Counted from the stretch's first letter, positions 45,034 through 54,010 are shown. The stretch is 64,000 nt of DNA from Actinoplanes sandaracinus (GCF_030009775.1 NZ_JASCTH010000014.1:194343-258342); one strand, 5' to 3'. Notes: generated by a model not told the origin, from the letters alone. A program made the numbers and translations.

Positions 45034-45067
45034 GAAAGGTCCCCGGCCACCAGGCCGGGGACCTTTC
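45034..45067. terminator. Strong bidirectional terminator
   Basis: A perfect 15-bp inverted repeat (GAAAGGTCCCCGGCC) with an ACCA loop starts immediately after the stop and ends ten bases before the convergent hydrolase stop. Confidence 0.85.
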
Positions 45068-45077
45068 GAGCGTGCTC

Positions 45078-46688
45078 TCAGCCGGTGACGGGCTCACCCG
45101 GGACGACGAACAGCGGCTTCCACGGGTCGTCGGGGCTGATCGGGTACTCCGTCGACGGGGCGTCGCCGGTGCTCGACCAGCGGGCCTCGTACGGCAGGCC
45201 GTTGAACAGCACCTTCTGGCCGCGGGCGTAGACCGTCTCCGGGCTCCACTCGGCGGTCACCCCGGTCACCGTCGGGCTCGGGGACGGCGCGACATCGGTC
45301 GCGGTCACCGGGCCGATCACCGACCATGGGCTGGGGGTGGCCGAGTCGCTGGCCGCCGACGGGTCCATGCCCTGGTTGGCCCACTTCGACTCGTAGACCA
45401 CGCCGTGCCAGACGACCTTGTAGCCGCGCACGTACTGGGCGCTGAGACGCCACACCGGGTAGGGGCTCTTCGCCGGGTCGTCGGTGACTCCGGACTGCGC
45501 CGGGATGGTCACCGCCTCGCGGCCGGAGTCGCCGACCGTGCCGCCGGGCAGGTCGATGAACATCTTGGAGAAGGCCAGCTTCTCCTGTGAGACGCCACTG
45601 CAGGTGTTCGAGTGGACGACCACGTTGGTGAAGGTGCCGGTGCACGGCGCGTCCCGGTTCAGCGACCACATCGACACCCGGCCGAGGCCCTTGTCGACGG
45701 CGAAGGTGGCGAGGCCCCGTGCGTCGTCGACGGTGAACCGCTCGGCGTCGATGTCGTTCTGCCCGATCATCGGGGTGGCGCCGATGCGCGCCCACACCTC
45801 GGGCGAGGTGAGCTGCACGCCGAGTTGGAGGTACAGATCGGACAGCTGCTTGTGGGTGGCCTCCAGCGCGCTCTCGGCCAGTTCCAGCATGTCGGGCTCG
45901 GTGCCCGCGTTGCCGTAGTCCATGGTCATGACGTTGACGCCGCGCAGCGAGACACCGCCCTCCAGGGTGGTCCGGACCGCGTTGACGCCGTCGGCGGTGA
46001 GGCCGTTCGGTGCCACCGGCAGCGTCAGCCAGACGTCCAGGGTGCCGCCCGCCGCTTTCCGCTCGGCCTGCAGCGTCTTGAGCGCTGCGGCCCGGCGCTG
46101 CAGGGACGCCTTGTCGGCGACGGCCGTGCCCTCGATGTCGAGGTCCAGGGTGTCCAGTTGGTAACGGCGCACCAGCTGGCGGTACGCGTCGGTGAGCCGC
46201 ACCTCGTCGGTGCAGGCCACCGCGAGTTCGGTGTTGATCAGCCCGCCGACGCTGAGCATGACGTCGCCGCCGGCCGCCCGGAGCTGCTCGATCCGGCGGT
46301 CCAGCTCCAGGGAGGCGGCCGCCTCGTCCGGGGTGTACGCCCCGCCCCAGCTCGGCGCGCAGCCGTCGGAGGGGTCGGCGACCACGAAGGCGAGGGCCAC
46401 GTCGTTGGCCGGGTTCACCGCCGGGTCCTGGAACTCGAAGGTGGGGGTGAGAGTGACGTCGACATACGGCACCGCCCACGACTTCGCGGTCGGGCCGGCC
46501 GTCTCCCGGTAGTGCACCACCGCGGCGGCGCCACCGGCGCCGAGCCCGGCCACGACGAGGATCAGGAAGCCGAGCCTGAGCCAGGAGAGTCTCTGGACCG
46601 GAACGTCGGGCTCACGCCAGTCCGGATCCGCGAGTGGATCTTCCGGCTCCGGCCGCACTAGGAGCGGGGTGGTGCGGTCGGTGAGCAT
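45078..46688 (-). CDS. Membrane-anchored GH18-like (chitinase-type) hydrolase with two carbohydrate-binding-like modules
   Basis: 536 aa. It has a cytoplasmic N-terminus, an uncleaved helix (RLGFLILVVAGLGAGGAAAVV, about 39-59) and an outside catalytic domain. DTLDLDIE at 179-186 fits the GH18 DxxDxDxE signature, with Glu186 the acid. Two C-terminal modules near 410-440 and 480-515 (YKVVWHGVVYESKWANQG and QKVLFNGLPYEARWSSTG) resemble chitin-binding CBM5/12. GH18 enzymes cleave beta-1,4-linked GlcNAc polymers. It is divergent from the GT2-EAL synthase with 190 bp between starts, suggesting it trims that polymer. The pairing is inferred. Confidence 0.8.
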   Translation of the reverse strand: MLTDRTTPLLVRPEPEDPLADPDWREPDVPVQRLSWLRLGFLILVVAGLGAGGAAAVVHYRETAGPTAKSWAVPYVDVTLTPTFEFQDPAVNPANDVALAFVVADPSDGCAPSWGGAYTPDEAAASLELDRRIEQLRAAGGDVMLSVGGLINTELAVACTDEVRLTDAYRQLVRRYQLDTLDLDIEGTAVADKASLQRRAAALKTLQAERKAAGGTLDVWLTLPVAPNGLTADGVNAVRTTLEGGVSLRGVNVMTMDYGNAGTEPDMLELAESALEATHKQLSDLYLQLGVQLTSPEVWARIGATPMIGQNDIDAERFTVDDARGLATFAVDKGLGRVSMWSLNRDAPCTGTFTNVVVHSNTCSGVSQEKLAFSKMFIDLPGGTVGDSGREAVTIPAQSGVTDDPAKSPYPVWRLSAQYVRGYKVVWHGVVYESKWANQGMDPSAASDSATPSPWSVIGPVTATDVAPSPSPTVTGVTAEWSPETVYARGQKVLFNGLPYEARWSSTGDAPSTEYPISPDDPWKPLFVVPGEPVTG

Positions 46689-46878
46689 GCTGGCCCTCTC
46701 GTTCGGGTGGGGTCCTTCGAGCAGAGGAATCGGCAGGCCACGCGACCGCTGAAGGCAACCGGCCAGAAACCTTCAAGCGACCCGCCGGACCCGCCGATGG
46801 TGGCGTCGACGAATGGCGGCGGATCACGCCAGACCCGGCGTCGCACCCCATGTCGCACCCCCAGTGAGAGGCAACCGA
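46689..46878. promoter_or_regulatory. Divergent promoter region of the hydrolase and synthase genes
   Basis: A 190-bp gap between starts at 46688 and 46879 that must hold both promoters. No clear -10/-35 pair or operator palindrome could be picked by eye. The synthase ribosome site GAGAGG lies at the right end. Confidence 0.4.
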
Positions 46879-49800
46879 ATGCAGCGCAACCCGGTGGAGC
46901 AACACCGGCCGGACGCCCCGCGCCAATGGGGTGCCGACCGCCGGTCAGCTCCCCAGCCGATCGTTCCGCCGCCCGTCTCCGAGGGCCGCATCGCCCGCGG
47001 CCGGCTCGCGATCGTCCTGACCATCGCGGTCTGGGCCGGCTACATCGCCTACACGGTGTTCGAGCAGTTCATCGTCGGCAAGGCGAGCAGCGCGCGGCTG
47101 GTGGCCGAGGCCATCGCCTACATGGTGGTGGTCACCGCGCTGATGGGCTCGGCGATGGCCTACCTGATCACCCGGATCGGCTTCTTCTACCGCAGCCGGG
47201 CACACCACCGCGCCCCGCGGATCGCCCTGGACCCGTTCCTGGCCGGGCCGACCCCGTCGGTGACGGTGCTGGTGCCGTCGTACCAGGAGGACGAGCGGGT
47301 CATTCGCACCACCCTGCTGTCGGCGGCGCTCCAGGAGTACCCGGGCCTGCGGGTGGTGCTGCTCATCGACGACCCGCAGCAGCCCAAGACGCGGGCCGCG
47401 CGGGACATGCTGCTGAGCGCGCGGGCGCTGCCCGGCCGGATCGAGGCCGAGCTGGCCGTGCCGTTCAACCGGGCACAGGCCGCCTACGACACCTTCGAGC
47501 AGGCCGTCGCCGAGCGTCCCACCCGGGTCGCGACCGTCGGCGACATGCGCGATCTGGCCGCCGAGTACCAGTCCGCGGTGGGCTGGCTCTACGGCCTGGG
47601 CCACCGGCAGGAGGTGGTCGACCACACCGACGTCTTCTTCGTCGAGCACGTGGTGAACCGTCTCGCCGGTGATCTCGGCACCATCGCCGAGGCTCTGGAG
47701 CGGGGCGCCGCGGAGGAGGCGGTGCTGCCCGTCGACCGGCTGGTGCAGCTGTACCGGCGCCTGCTCGCCGTCTTCGACGTGACGATGACCGGCTTCGAGC
47801 GCAAGCGGTACGTCTCGCTGTCCGGCGAGCCGAACAAGGCGATGAACCTCAACAGCTACATCGGGCTGATGGGCGGCAGCTACCAGGAGGTCAGCACCCC
47901 GATGGGGACCGCGCTGGTCGCCGCCGGGGCCGGCCGGGCCGAGCTGACCATCCCGAACCCGGACTACGTGCTCACCCTGGACGCCGACAGCGTGCTGCTG
48001 CCGGAGTACTGCCTGCGGCTGGTCCATCTGATGGAGCAGGGCGCCTATTCCCAGTGCGCGGTGTCGCAGACGCCGTACAGCGCGTTCCCGGGCGCGGCGA
48101 CCCGGCTGGAGCGGATCTCCGGCGCCACCACGGACATCCAGCACATCGTGCACCAGGGCATGACCCACTACGGTGCGACGTTCTGGGTCGGCGCCAACGC
48201 GGTGCTGCGCAAGAAGGCACTGGACGACATCTGCGAGGTCGCCTACGAGGGTGACTGGGAGATCCGCCGCTACATCCAGGACCGCACGGTCATCGAGGAC
48301 ACCGAGTCCACCATCGACCTCGGGGTGCACGGCTGGACGCTGTACAACTACCCGGAGCGGCTGGCGTACAGCGCCACCCCGCCGGACTTCGGCTCGCTCG
48401 CCATCCAGCGTCAGCGCTGGGCCAACGGCGGCCTGCTCATCCTGTCCCGCCTCAAGGACCAGTTCCGGGCCAAGGCGGCGCGTGGGCAGAAGAACCGCTT
48501 CGGTGAGCTGTTCCTCCGGGTGAACTACATGGCCTCCATCTTCTGGAGCTCGGTGTGTCTGGTGGTCATGCTGGCGTACCCGTTCAACGCCGACCTGCTC
48601 AACCCGGTGCTGCTGATGGTGTCGGTGCCGTACTTCATGATGATGGCCGCCGACCTGAAGTACGTCGGGTACAAGCGGATCGACATCCTGCGGATCTACG
48701 GTTTCAACCTGATCCTGCTGCCGGTCAACCTCTCCGGCAGCTTCGCCTCGCTCCTCCAGCTGCTCACCGGCGAGAAGAGCGCGTTCAAACGTACGCCGAA
48801 GGTGCGCGACCGGACGACCGCGGCGACCACCTACCTGCTCGCCCCGCTGCTGCTGATCGCGCTCTGCGCGTACACCGTGGTCCGGGACATCCAGCTCGGA
48901 CAGTGGGCGAACCTGGTCTTCGCCGCCGTCAACCTGGTCCTCGCCTCGTACGCGATGATCGCCTTCGTCGGCCTCGGCAACACCCTCGTCGACCTGTTCA
49001 CCCACTTGAAGGGCTGGCTGTACCGCCCGGTGCAGCCCAAGCAGCAGTCGCGTGGCGCGGTCGCGCCGCGGCAGGCGTCCCCGTCCGGTCACGCGGAGTC
49101 CCGGGCGATGGCCCCGGCCGGCGCGATCGGCGACTGGGCCTCGGTGCTGCACTACGGCGCCGAGGGCAACTCGCCCGGCATGGTCGCGGTCCGGTCGTCG
49201 CAGGCGGCGGCCGCCAGCCGCCGGGGCGCCCGCGGCCCGCAGGCGCCGTCCAGCTCGTTCGAGGAGTACACCTTCTTCACCGTCTTCCAGCCGATCTTCG
49301 AGCTGGGCTCCGGCGAGGTGGTCGGTTATGAGGCGCTGACCCGGTTCGCCGACGGCAGCACCCCGGAGCGGGGTCTGGCCGACGCGCAGGAGCAGGGCCG
49401 GCACATCGACCTCGACGCGGCGCTGGTCCGGGCCGCGATGGCCTCGGCGGCCTCGCTGCCGGAGGGCACCTGGCTGTCGGTGAACGTCTCCGCCGGCCTG
49501 CTGCGGCGGTCACGCGAGCTGGAGCAGCTGCTGGCCGAGAGCACCCGTCCGATCGTCCTGGAGGTCGACGACGCGGCACCGGCCGACCTGTCGGCCCTGC
49601 CGGACGGCGTGCGGATCGCGGTCGACGACGCCGGGGCGGGGTACGACAGCCTGGCCCGGATGGAGCTCCTCAAGCCGGCCTTCCTGAAGCTGGGACGCGA
49701 CGCGCTCGCCGGGATCGAGAACGAGGGCGCCCGCCGCGCCTCGATCCGGTCGCTGGTCGAGTTCGCCCGCGAGAACGGGTGCACGGTGATCGCCCAGGGC

Positions 49801-49917
49801 ATCGAGTCGGCGCCTCAGCGGGATGCGCTGGCCGCCTGTGGCGTGCCCCTGGGCCAGGGCTTCTACTTGGGACGCCCAGTCCCGGTAGACCGCGCGCTGG
49901 CTGACGCAGGCTTGTAG
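46879..49917 (+). CDS. Processive family-2 glycosyltransferase fused to a C-terminal EAL domain
   Basis: 1012 aa from ATG 46879 (GAGAGG upstream). TM helices at about 40-90 lead to a GT2 domain (VTVLVPSYQEDE). An insert of about 150 residues separates the first Asp region (LLIDD) from DAD (368-370). ED at 473-474 and QRQRW (510-514) complete the processive D,D,ED,QxxRW set. Several more helices follow to about 700. After a low-complexity linker comes an EAL domain (about 790-1005): YEALTRF with Glu818, SVNVS, DD 916-917, FLKLG and the late GQGFYLGRP. The family's EGVE motif reads QGIE here (Gln973), so it may bind c-di-GMP without cleaving it well. It is likely a polysaccharide synthase controlled in cis by c-di-GMP. 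Confidence 0.88.
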   Translation: MQRNPVEQHRPDAPRQWGADRRSAPQPIVPPPVSEGRIARGRLAIVLTIAVWAGYIAYTVFEQFIVGKASSARLVAEAIAYMVVVTALMGSAMAYLITRIGFFYRSRAHHRAPRIALDPFLAGPTPSVTVLVPSYQEDERVIRTTLLSAALQEYPGLRVVLLIDDPQQPKTRAARDMLLSARALPGRIEAELAVPFNRAQAAYDTFEQAVAERPTRVATVGDMRDLAAEYQSAVGWLYGLGHRQEVVDHTDVFFVEHVVNRLAGDLGTIAEALERGAAEEAVLPVDRLVQLYRRLLAVFDVTMTGFERKRYVSLSGEPNKAMNLNSYIGLMGGSYQEVSTPMGTALVAAGAGRAELTIPNPDYVLTLDADSVLLPEYCLRLVHLMEQGAYSQCAVSQTPYSAFPGAATRLERISGATTDIQHIVHQGMTHYGATFWVGANAVLRKKALDDICEVAYEGDWEIRRYIQDRTVIEDTESTIDLGVHGWTLYNYPERLAYSATPPDFGSLAIQRQRWANGGLLILSRLKDQFRAKAARGQKNRFGELFLRVNYMASIFWSSVCLVVMLAYPFNADLLNPVLLMVSVPYFMMMAADLKYVGYKRIDILRIYGFNLILLPVNLSGSFASLLQLLTGEKSAFKRTPKVRDRTTAATTYLLAPLLLIALCAYTVVRDIQLGQWANLVFAAVNLVLASYAMIAFVGLGNTLVDLFTHLKGWLYRPVQPKQQSRGAVAPRQASPSGHAESRAMAPAGAIGDWASVLHYGAEGNSPGMVAVRSSQAAAASRRGARGPQAPSSSFEEYTFFTVFQPIFELGSGEVVGYEALTRFADGSTPERGLADAQEQGRHIDLDAALVRAAMASAASLPEGTWLSVNVSAGLLRRSRELEQLLAESTRPIVLEVDDAAPADLSALPDGVRIAVDDAGAGYDSLARMELLKPAFLKLGRDALAGIENEGARRASIRSLVEFARENGCTVIAQGIESAPQRDALAACGVPLGQGFYLGRPVPVDRALADAGL

Positions 49918-49938
49918 TCACTGCTCACCCCCAACCGC

Positions 49939-49992
49939 CGCGATCTTGTGGAGTTGCCCGGAAATAGTGCGGCGCAACTCCACAAGATCGCG
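49939..49992. terminator. Long hairpin between convergent genes, possible dispersed repeat
   Basis: A perfect 19-bp inverted repeat (CGCGATCTTGTGGAGTTGC) with a 16-nt loop that can itself pair CCG/CGG. It lies between stops at 49917 and 50001. A TTTGGGGTTT tail follows on the plus strand. Confidence 0.75.
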
Positions 49993-50000
49993 TTTGGGGT

Positions 50001-51353
50001 TTAACTGCGAGAGATGGCTGTCATTTCGTTGCGGTCTACCACCTTGATGCGCTTGCGGCCGTGTGGCTCGCCTAGGGCGATCTCGTGGGCGTCCAGGATC
50101 TGCCAGCCGGCCCAGGTGGTGATCGGCAGGCCGCGCTGTTCCAGGTAGGTGATCACGGCGTCCGGGTCGCCCTCGGGCGCGACCGGCAGTCGGCCCTCGC
50201 TCTGGTCCTCCAGCAGACTGGTGATCGTCTCGCCGGAGCAGCCCTTGGTGTGGCCGATCAGGCCGACCGGGCCGCGCTTGATCCAGCCGGCCACGTAGGT
50301 GCCGGGGACGTGCTCGCCGTCCAGGTCCATGACCCGGCCGGCGACGTGCGGGACGGTGCCGGTCCGGGTGTCGAACGGCAGGTCCGGCAGCGCGGTGCTG
50401 AGGTAGCCGACGGCCCGGTAGACGGCCTGCACCGGCCAGTCGGTGAACTCGCCGGTGCCGCGGACCCAGCCGTCGCCGGTCAGCTCCTGGGTCTCGGTGC
50501 GCAGGCCGACGACCTTGCCGTCGGAACCGAGCACCTCGACCGGCGCCTGGAGGAAGTACAGGTGCAGGCGGCGCGGCCGGTCCCGCGGGTCGCGGACGGC
50601 CCAGTTCTGCAGGATGTCGACGCACATCTTGACGTGCCGGGTCTTCCGCATCGCTTCGAGGCTGGCCTCGTCGAACTCGATGCCCTCGGGGTGGACGATC
50701 ACCTCGACGTTCGGCGAGTGGTCGAGCTCGCGCAGCTCCTGCGGGGTGAACTTGACCTGCCCCGGGCCGCGGCGGGAGAACAGGTGCACGTCGGTGACCG
50801 GGCTGCGCTTGAGCGCCTGGTAGACGTTGTCCGGGATCTCGGTGACCAGCAGCTCGTCGGCGGTCTTCGCGAGGATCCGGGCCACGTCGATGGCCACGTT
50901 GCCGGCGCCGATGACGGCGACCTCCTTGGCCTCCAGCGGCCAGTCGCGCGGCACGTCCGGGTGGCCGTTGAACCAGGAGGCGAAGTCCGCGCCGCCGAAG
51001 CTGCCCTGCAGATCGATGCCCGGGATGTCCAGAGCCCGGTCCTTCTCGGCGCCGGTCGAGATGACCGTGGCGTCGTAGAAGCGGCTGAACTCCTCCGGCT
51101 TGACGTCGACACCGTAGGAGACGTTGCCGATGAACCGGATCCGCGGATTGTCCAGGACCCGGTAGAGCGCGTTGACGATCTCCTTGATCCGGGGGTGGTC
51201 GGGCGCCACGCCGTAACGGATCAGCCCGTACGGTGTGGGCAGCTTGTCGAAGATGTCGACGGTGACCGTCTCCGATGCTTTGATGAGGTGGTCGGCCGCG
51301 TAGATACCAGCCGGTCCGGCTCCGATGACGGCAACCCGCAGAGGGCGGTTCAT
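50001..51353 (-). CDS. fprA: Ferredoxin/adrenodoxin-type NADP+ reductase
   Basis: 450 aa, close in length and sequence pattern to mycobacterial FprA. FAD-binding is VAVIGAGPAGIYAADHLIK (8-26). TPYGLIRYGVAPDHPRIK is the family signature. The NADP-binding fold is VAVIGAGNVAIDVARIL. The C-terminal GWIKRGPVGLIGHTKGCS is typical of adrenodoxin-reductase-like enzymes. It passes electrons between NADPH and ferredoxins that feed P450s and Fe-S proteins. ATG 51353 has AGGAAG upstream. A SoxR-type promoter 60-90 bp upstream suggests induction by redox-active compounds. Confidence 0.93.
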   Translation of the reverse strand: MNRPLRVAVIGAGPAGIYAADHLIKASETVTVDIFDKLPTPYGLIRYGVAPDHPRIKEIVNALYRVLDNPRIRFIGNVSYGVDVKPEEFSRFYDATVISTGAEKDRALDIPGIDLQGSFGGADFASWFNGHPDVPRDWPLEAKEVAVIGAGNVAIDVARILAKTADELLVTEIPDNVYQALKRSPVTDVHLFSRRGPGQVKFTPQELRELDHSPNVEVIVHPEGIEFDEASLEAMRKTRHVKMCVDILQNWAVRDPRDRPRRLHLYFLQAPVEVLGSDGKVVGLRTETQELTGDGWVRGTGEFTDWPVQAVYRAVGYLSTALPDLPFDTRTGTVPHVAGRVMDLDGEHVPGTYVAGWIKRGPVGLIGHTKGCSGETITSLLEDQSEGRLPVAPEGDPDAVITYLEQRGLPITTWAGWQILDAHEIALGEPHGRKRIKVVDRNEMTAISRS

Positions 51354-51412
51354 GTCGCTTCCTATCTCGCGCTTCGGTTACGGCTACCCATGATCGACGG
51401 CAGGCCGAAGCG

Positions 51413-51443
51413 ACTCTAAAACCTCAACCTAGGTTGAGATCAA
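51413..51443 (-). promoter_or_regulatory. SoxR-type promoter and box upstream of fprA
   Basis: A perfect 16-bp palindrome, CTCAACCTAGGTTGAG (51423-51438), fits the SoxR box pattern. On the minus strand it lies between TTGATC (-35, 51438-51443) and TAGAGT (-10, 51413-51418), 19 bp apart. The overlong 19-bp spacer is the hallmark of MerR-family activated promoters. Confidence 0.75.
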
Positions 51444-51795
51444 TGCGACCCCAGTCACTAAATCGGTCAATCCAGACTTAGGGCACCCTTACGCGGGGTC
51501 CTGACCTGGGAAAACGCCAATTGCTGTGGTCCCGGTCTCCCTCTGGCGCGACGCCTCGCCCCGTCCCAGCCTGCAAGAAGATCATCCGCATCGACGGCGT
51601 CGCCGCCGGACGAATCACCATCCGGCCGCCGGCGCGTTGATCGCTGGGTAGCGCCTGTTCGCGCGGGGGCCGGCAAACCGTCGACCGGCGCTCACACTCA
51701 CGGCCGGGCGAGGGCTTCCGACCGAGTGGCCGTTCGGTCACCGGGTGGCGGCCCAGGCGTTCGCCGGCGAGACGGACCGTTCGAAGGAGCACCGG
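51444..51795. other. Intergenic region before the phospholipase gene
   Basis: About 350 bp with no recognisable gene. The plus-strand promoter for the phospholipase should lie here but no clear site was found. A ribosome site AAGGAG is at the right end. Confidence 0.4.
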
Positions 51796-52341
51796 ATGTC
51801 CGCGTCACCACCTGCCGCTCACCCCTTGCCCGCCCGGATCAGACCGGCCCGTGCCCTGGCCACCACGGCTCTCACGGTCGCCGTCGTCCTCGGTGCGGCC
51901 ACTCCCGCGTACGCCGTGTCCGCCTCGGAGAAGCTCGCGGTCATCTCGTCCTTCACCCAGAGCACCGCGGCGTCCTACCACCGCTGGAACGCCGCCCGCC
52001 AGAACCGGCCGGCCTGGTCGGCGTACGGCTTCGACTGGAACACCGATCTCTGTTCGGCGAGCCCGGACCGCCCGCTGGGTTTCGACTTCAGACTGCCCTG
52101 CCACCGGCACGATTTCGGCTACCGCAACTACAAGGCGGTGAACGCGTTCGCCACCGGCAAGGCCCTGGTCGACTCGGCCTTCTACGCCGATCTCAGGCGC
52201 GAGTGCGCGACCTCCGCGCCGGCCGCCCGCCCGGCCTGTCACAGCCTGGCCTGGACGTACTATCAGGCCGTCTCGCTGTTCGGCTCGTCCGCCGCGGTCG
52301 ACGGGGCCGATGTGGACGACGCCGCCGCCCTGCTCCGCTGA
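51796..52341 (+). CDS. Secreted prokaryotic phospholipase A2
   Basis: 181 aa. The signal peptide has RIRPARALATTALTVAVVLGAATPAYAV with cleavage after AYA (about residue 40). The family signature DFRLPCHRHDFGYRNY near 105-120 carries the catalytic His-Asp pair. Cys residues fit two disulfides. Length and fold match small actinobacterial PLA2 enzymes that release the sn-2 fatty acid from phospholipids. ATG 51796 follows AAGGAG. It is a single-gene unit. Confidence 0.9.
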   Translation: MSASPPAAHPLPARIRPARALATTALTVAVVLGAATPAYAVSASEKLAVISSFTQSTAASYHRWNAARQNRPAWSAYGFDWNTDLCSASPDRPLGFDFRLPCHRHDFGYRNYKAVNAFATGKALVDSAFYADLRRECATSAPAARPACHSLAWTYYQAVSLFGSSAAVDGADVDDAAALLR

Positions 52342-52352
52342 TCCGCCGGGCG

Positions 52353-53078
52353 CTACCCGGCCGATGAGTCAGGGGGGTCGGGGCGGAAGGTCAGCCGGCC
52401 CGCGAGGGTGTCACTGACGACCTCGTGCATGGGCCGCGCGTGCTTGTCGGCGTGAGCGCGCAGGAGGTGCAGGGCGGTGTCGGCGTCGGCGCCGGTGTGC
52501 GCCATGACCATGCCGACGGCTTGTTGTACGGCGGCGGCACCCGCCGGCATGGTCATGTGGAGATCGCCGGCGCGGTTGACCGTCATGGTGTCGAGCAGCA
52601 GAACCGCGGCGGCGAGCGCGTAACGGGCGCCGTGTTCGACGGCTTGGGCGGTGAGCGGTCCGGCGGTGCCGCGGTAGAGGGTGAGGACCCCGATCGGGCT
52701 GGCGTCGTGCACGACGGTGAAGGTGAACACCGCGCGGATGCCGTGGGCGAGCGCCCAGGCGGTGAAGGCGGGCCAGCGCCGGCAGGCGACCGGGGCGGTC
52801 AGGTCGGCGGCGACAACCGGTTCGCCGTGGGTGACGGCGTCGAGGCGTGGCCCCTGATCGAGCCGGTTCTGAAGGTCTTCCAACTGGTCGGCGTGCGGAC
52901 CGCTGTCGCTGAGCAGCAGCCAGCCTTGTGAACCGGCGTAGATGCTGACGGTGACGCCGTCGAGGTCGGGTAGCTGTTGGTGGCAGGAGGTGGCCAGGGC
53001 GGTGATGCCACCGCGAGCACGGAGAGCGGACACCAGTTGACGTAGCAGCTGCTGTGAGCGGCCGTCGGGTGTCGTCAT
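52353..53078 (-). CDS. GAF-ANTAR transcription antitermination regulator
   Basis: 241 aa. An N-terminal GAF sensor (GVTVSIYAGSQGWLLLSDSG to about 160) and a C-terminal ANTAR RNA-binding helix set (AVQQAVGMVMAHTGADADTALHLLRAHADK). ANTAR proteins bind paired hexaloop hairpins in nascent RNA and prevent termination. The ATG overlaps the upstream regulator's stop by four bases, so the two are co-translated. The ligand of the GAF domain is unknown. Confidence 0.88.
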   Translation of the reverse strand: MTTPDGRSQQLLRQLVSALRARGGITALATSCHQQLPDLDGVTVSIYAGSQGWLLLSDSGPHADQLEDLQNRLDQGPRLDAVTHGEPVVAADLTAPVACRRWPAFTAWALAHGIRAVFTFTVVHDASPIGVLTLYRGTAGPLTAQAVEHGARYALAAAVLLLDTMTVNRAGDLHMTMPAGAAAVQQAVGMVMAHTGADADTALHLLRAHADKHARPMHEVVSDTLAGRLTFRPDPPDSSAG

Positions 53079-53845
53079 GGGTCTTGCCCGGGTTCCGGGC
53101 CGTCGACCCCGGCGGCCGGCTGGAAGGTTCCCGCGACGATGTCACCGGCCAGTTCGTGCAGGTTCTGGTTGGTGTCGCGGGCCAGTTGACGTAGACGCGC
53201 GAACGCGGCGTCCGGACTGATCCGCCAGCGGACGGCCAGCATGCCCTTGGCCTGTTCGATGATCACCCGGCTCGCCAGTGCGGTTTCCAGGTGCTTGATG
53301 CGTAACCGGCTGCAGCGCAGCGCGTCGCGGTGGCCCACCGTGTGGGCGGCGGCGCCGGCCAGGGCGCCGGCCATGGTGATGGTCTTCTCGTCCAGCAGAC
53401 CGGGCTCGATGTGGAAGAGATGGAGCACGCCGATGGGGCGGCGGCGACCGCCGAGCATCGGGATGGCGTGCACCGCGCGGGCGCCGGTGGCGCGGATCGC
53501 CGGTCCCAGGCCGGGCCAGCGCGGGTCGGCGACTTCCGCGTCGGGGTAGGCGACCGGCACGGCCCGCCGGTGCGACTCCACGCAGGGACCGCGTCCGCAC
53601 GCCAGTTCGGTGGCTTCGAGACGGCCCACCGCCGCCGAGGTCACCGCGACCACCCGTAGCCGATCCTCGGTGTCGGCCAGGAACACGCCGGCGCCGTCAG
53701 CGCGGAGAAGCCGCCGGGTGGACCGCAACAGCGCGCGTACCGGTTCGAGGGAGTCGTCGCACTGGGCACCCGCAGTGATGATCTCCAGGAATGCGGTGCT
53801 GAGGTGATCCGCGCTCTGACCTGCCGGGGTGGCGTCATCCGTCAT
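53075..53845 (-). CDS. GAF-ANTAR transcription antitermination regulator
   Basis: 256 aa. The GAF domain (VFLADTEDRLRVVAVTS, ELACGRGPCVESHRRAVPV, AVHAIPMLGGRRRPIGVLHLF) is followed by the ANTAR domain (ALASRVIIEQAKGMLAVRWRISPDAAFARLRQLARDTNQNLHELA). The GRGPC Cys motif is shared with the neighbouring paralogue at 54011 and may matter for sensing. A GAGGGAG ribosome site precedes ATG 53845. Confidence 0.92.
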   Translation of the reverse strand: MTDDATPAGQSADHLSTAFLEIITAGAQCDDSLEPVRALLRSTRRLLRADGAGVFLADTEDRLRVVAVTSAAVGRLEATELACGRGPCVESHRRAVPVAYPDAEVADPRWPGLGPAIRATGARAVHAIPMLGGRRRPIGVLHLFHIEPGLLDEKTITMAGALAGAAAHTVGHRDALRCSRLRIKHLETALASRVIIEQAKGMLAVRWRISPDAAFARLRQLARDTNQNLHELAGDIVAGTFQPAAGVDGPEPGQDP

Positions 53846-54010
53846 CGCCGCTCCCTCTCCGGTGCGGTCGCTCGATCGCGGCGAGCGGGAGCCCGGCGCG
53901 GCGCTCGGTCGAGAACGCCCGGCCGGCTGTCGTCTCCCGCAACCATGCTAGTGCGACACCGGCACACCGCCCCGCCGACGGTCACCGCCCCCGGGGTCGC
54001 CGCACACCGT

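Noticed and set aside
46945-49404. An 819-codon minus-strand open frame opposite the GT2-EAL gene
   Set aside because: Same cause. The plus strand carries all the GT2 and EAL motifs.
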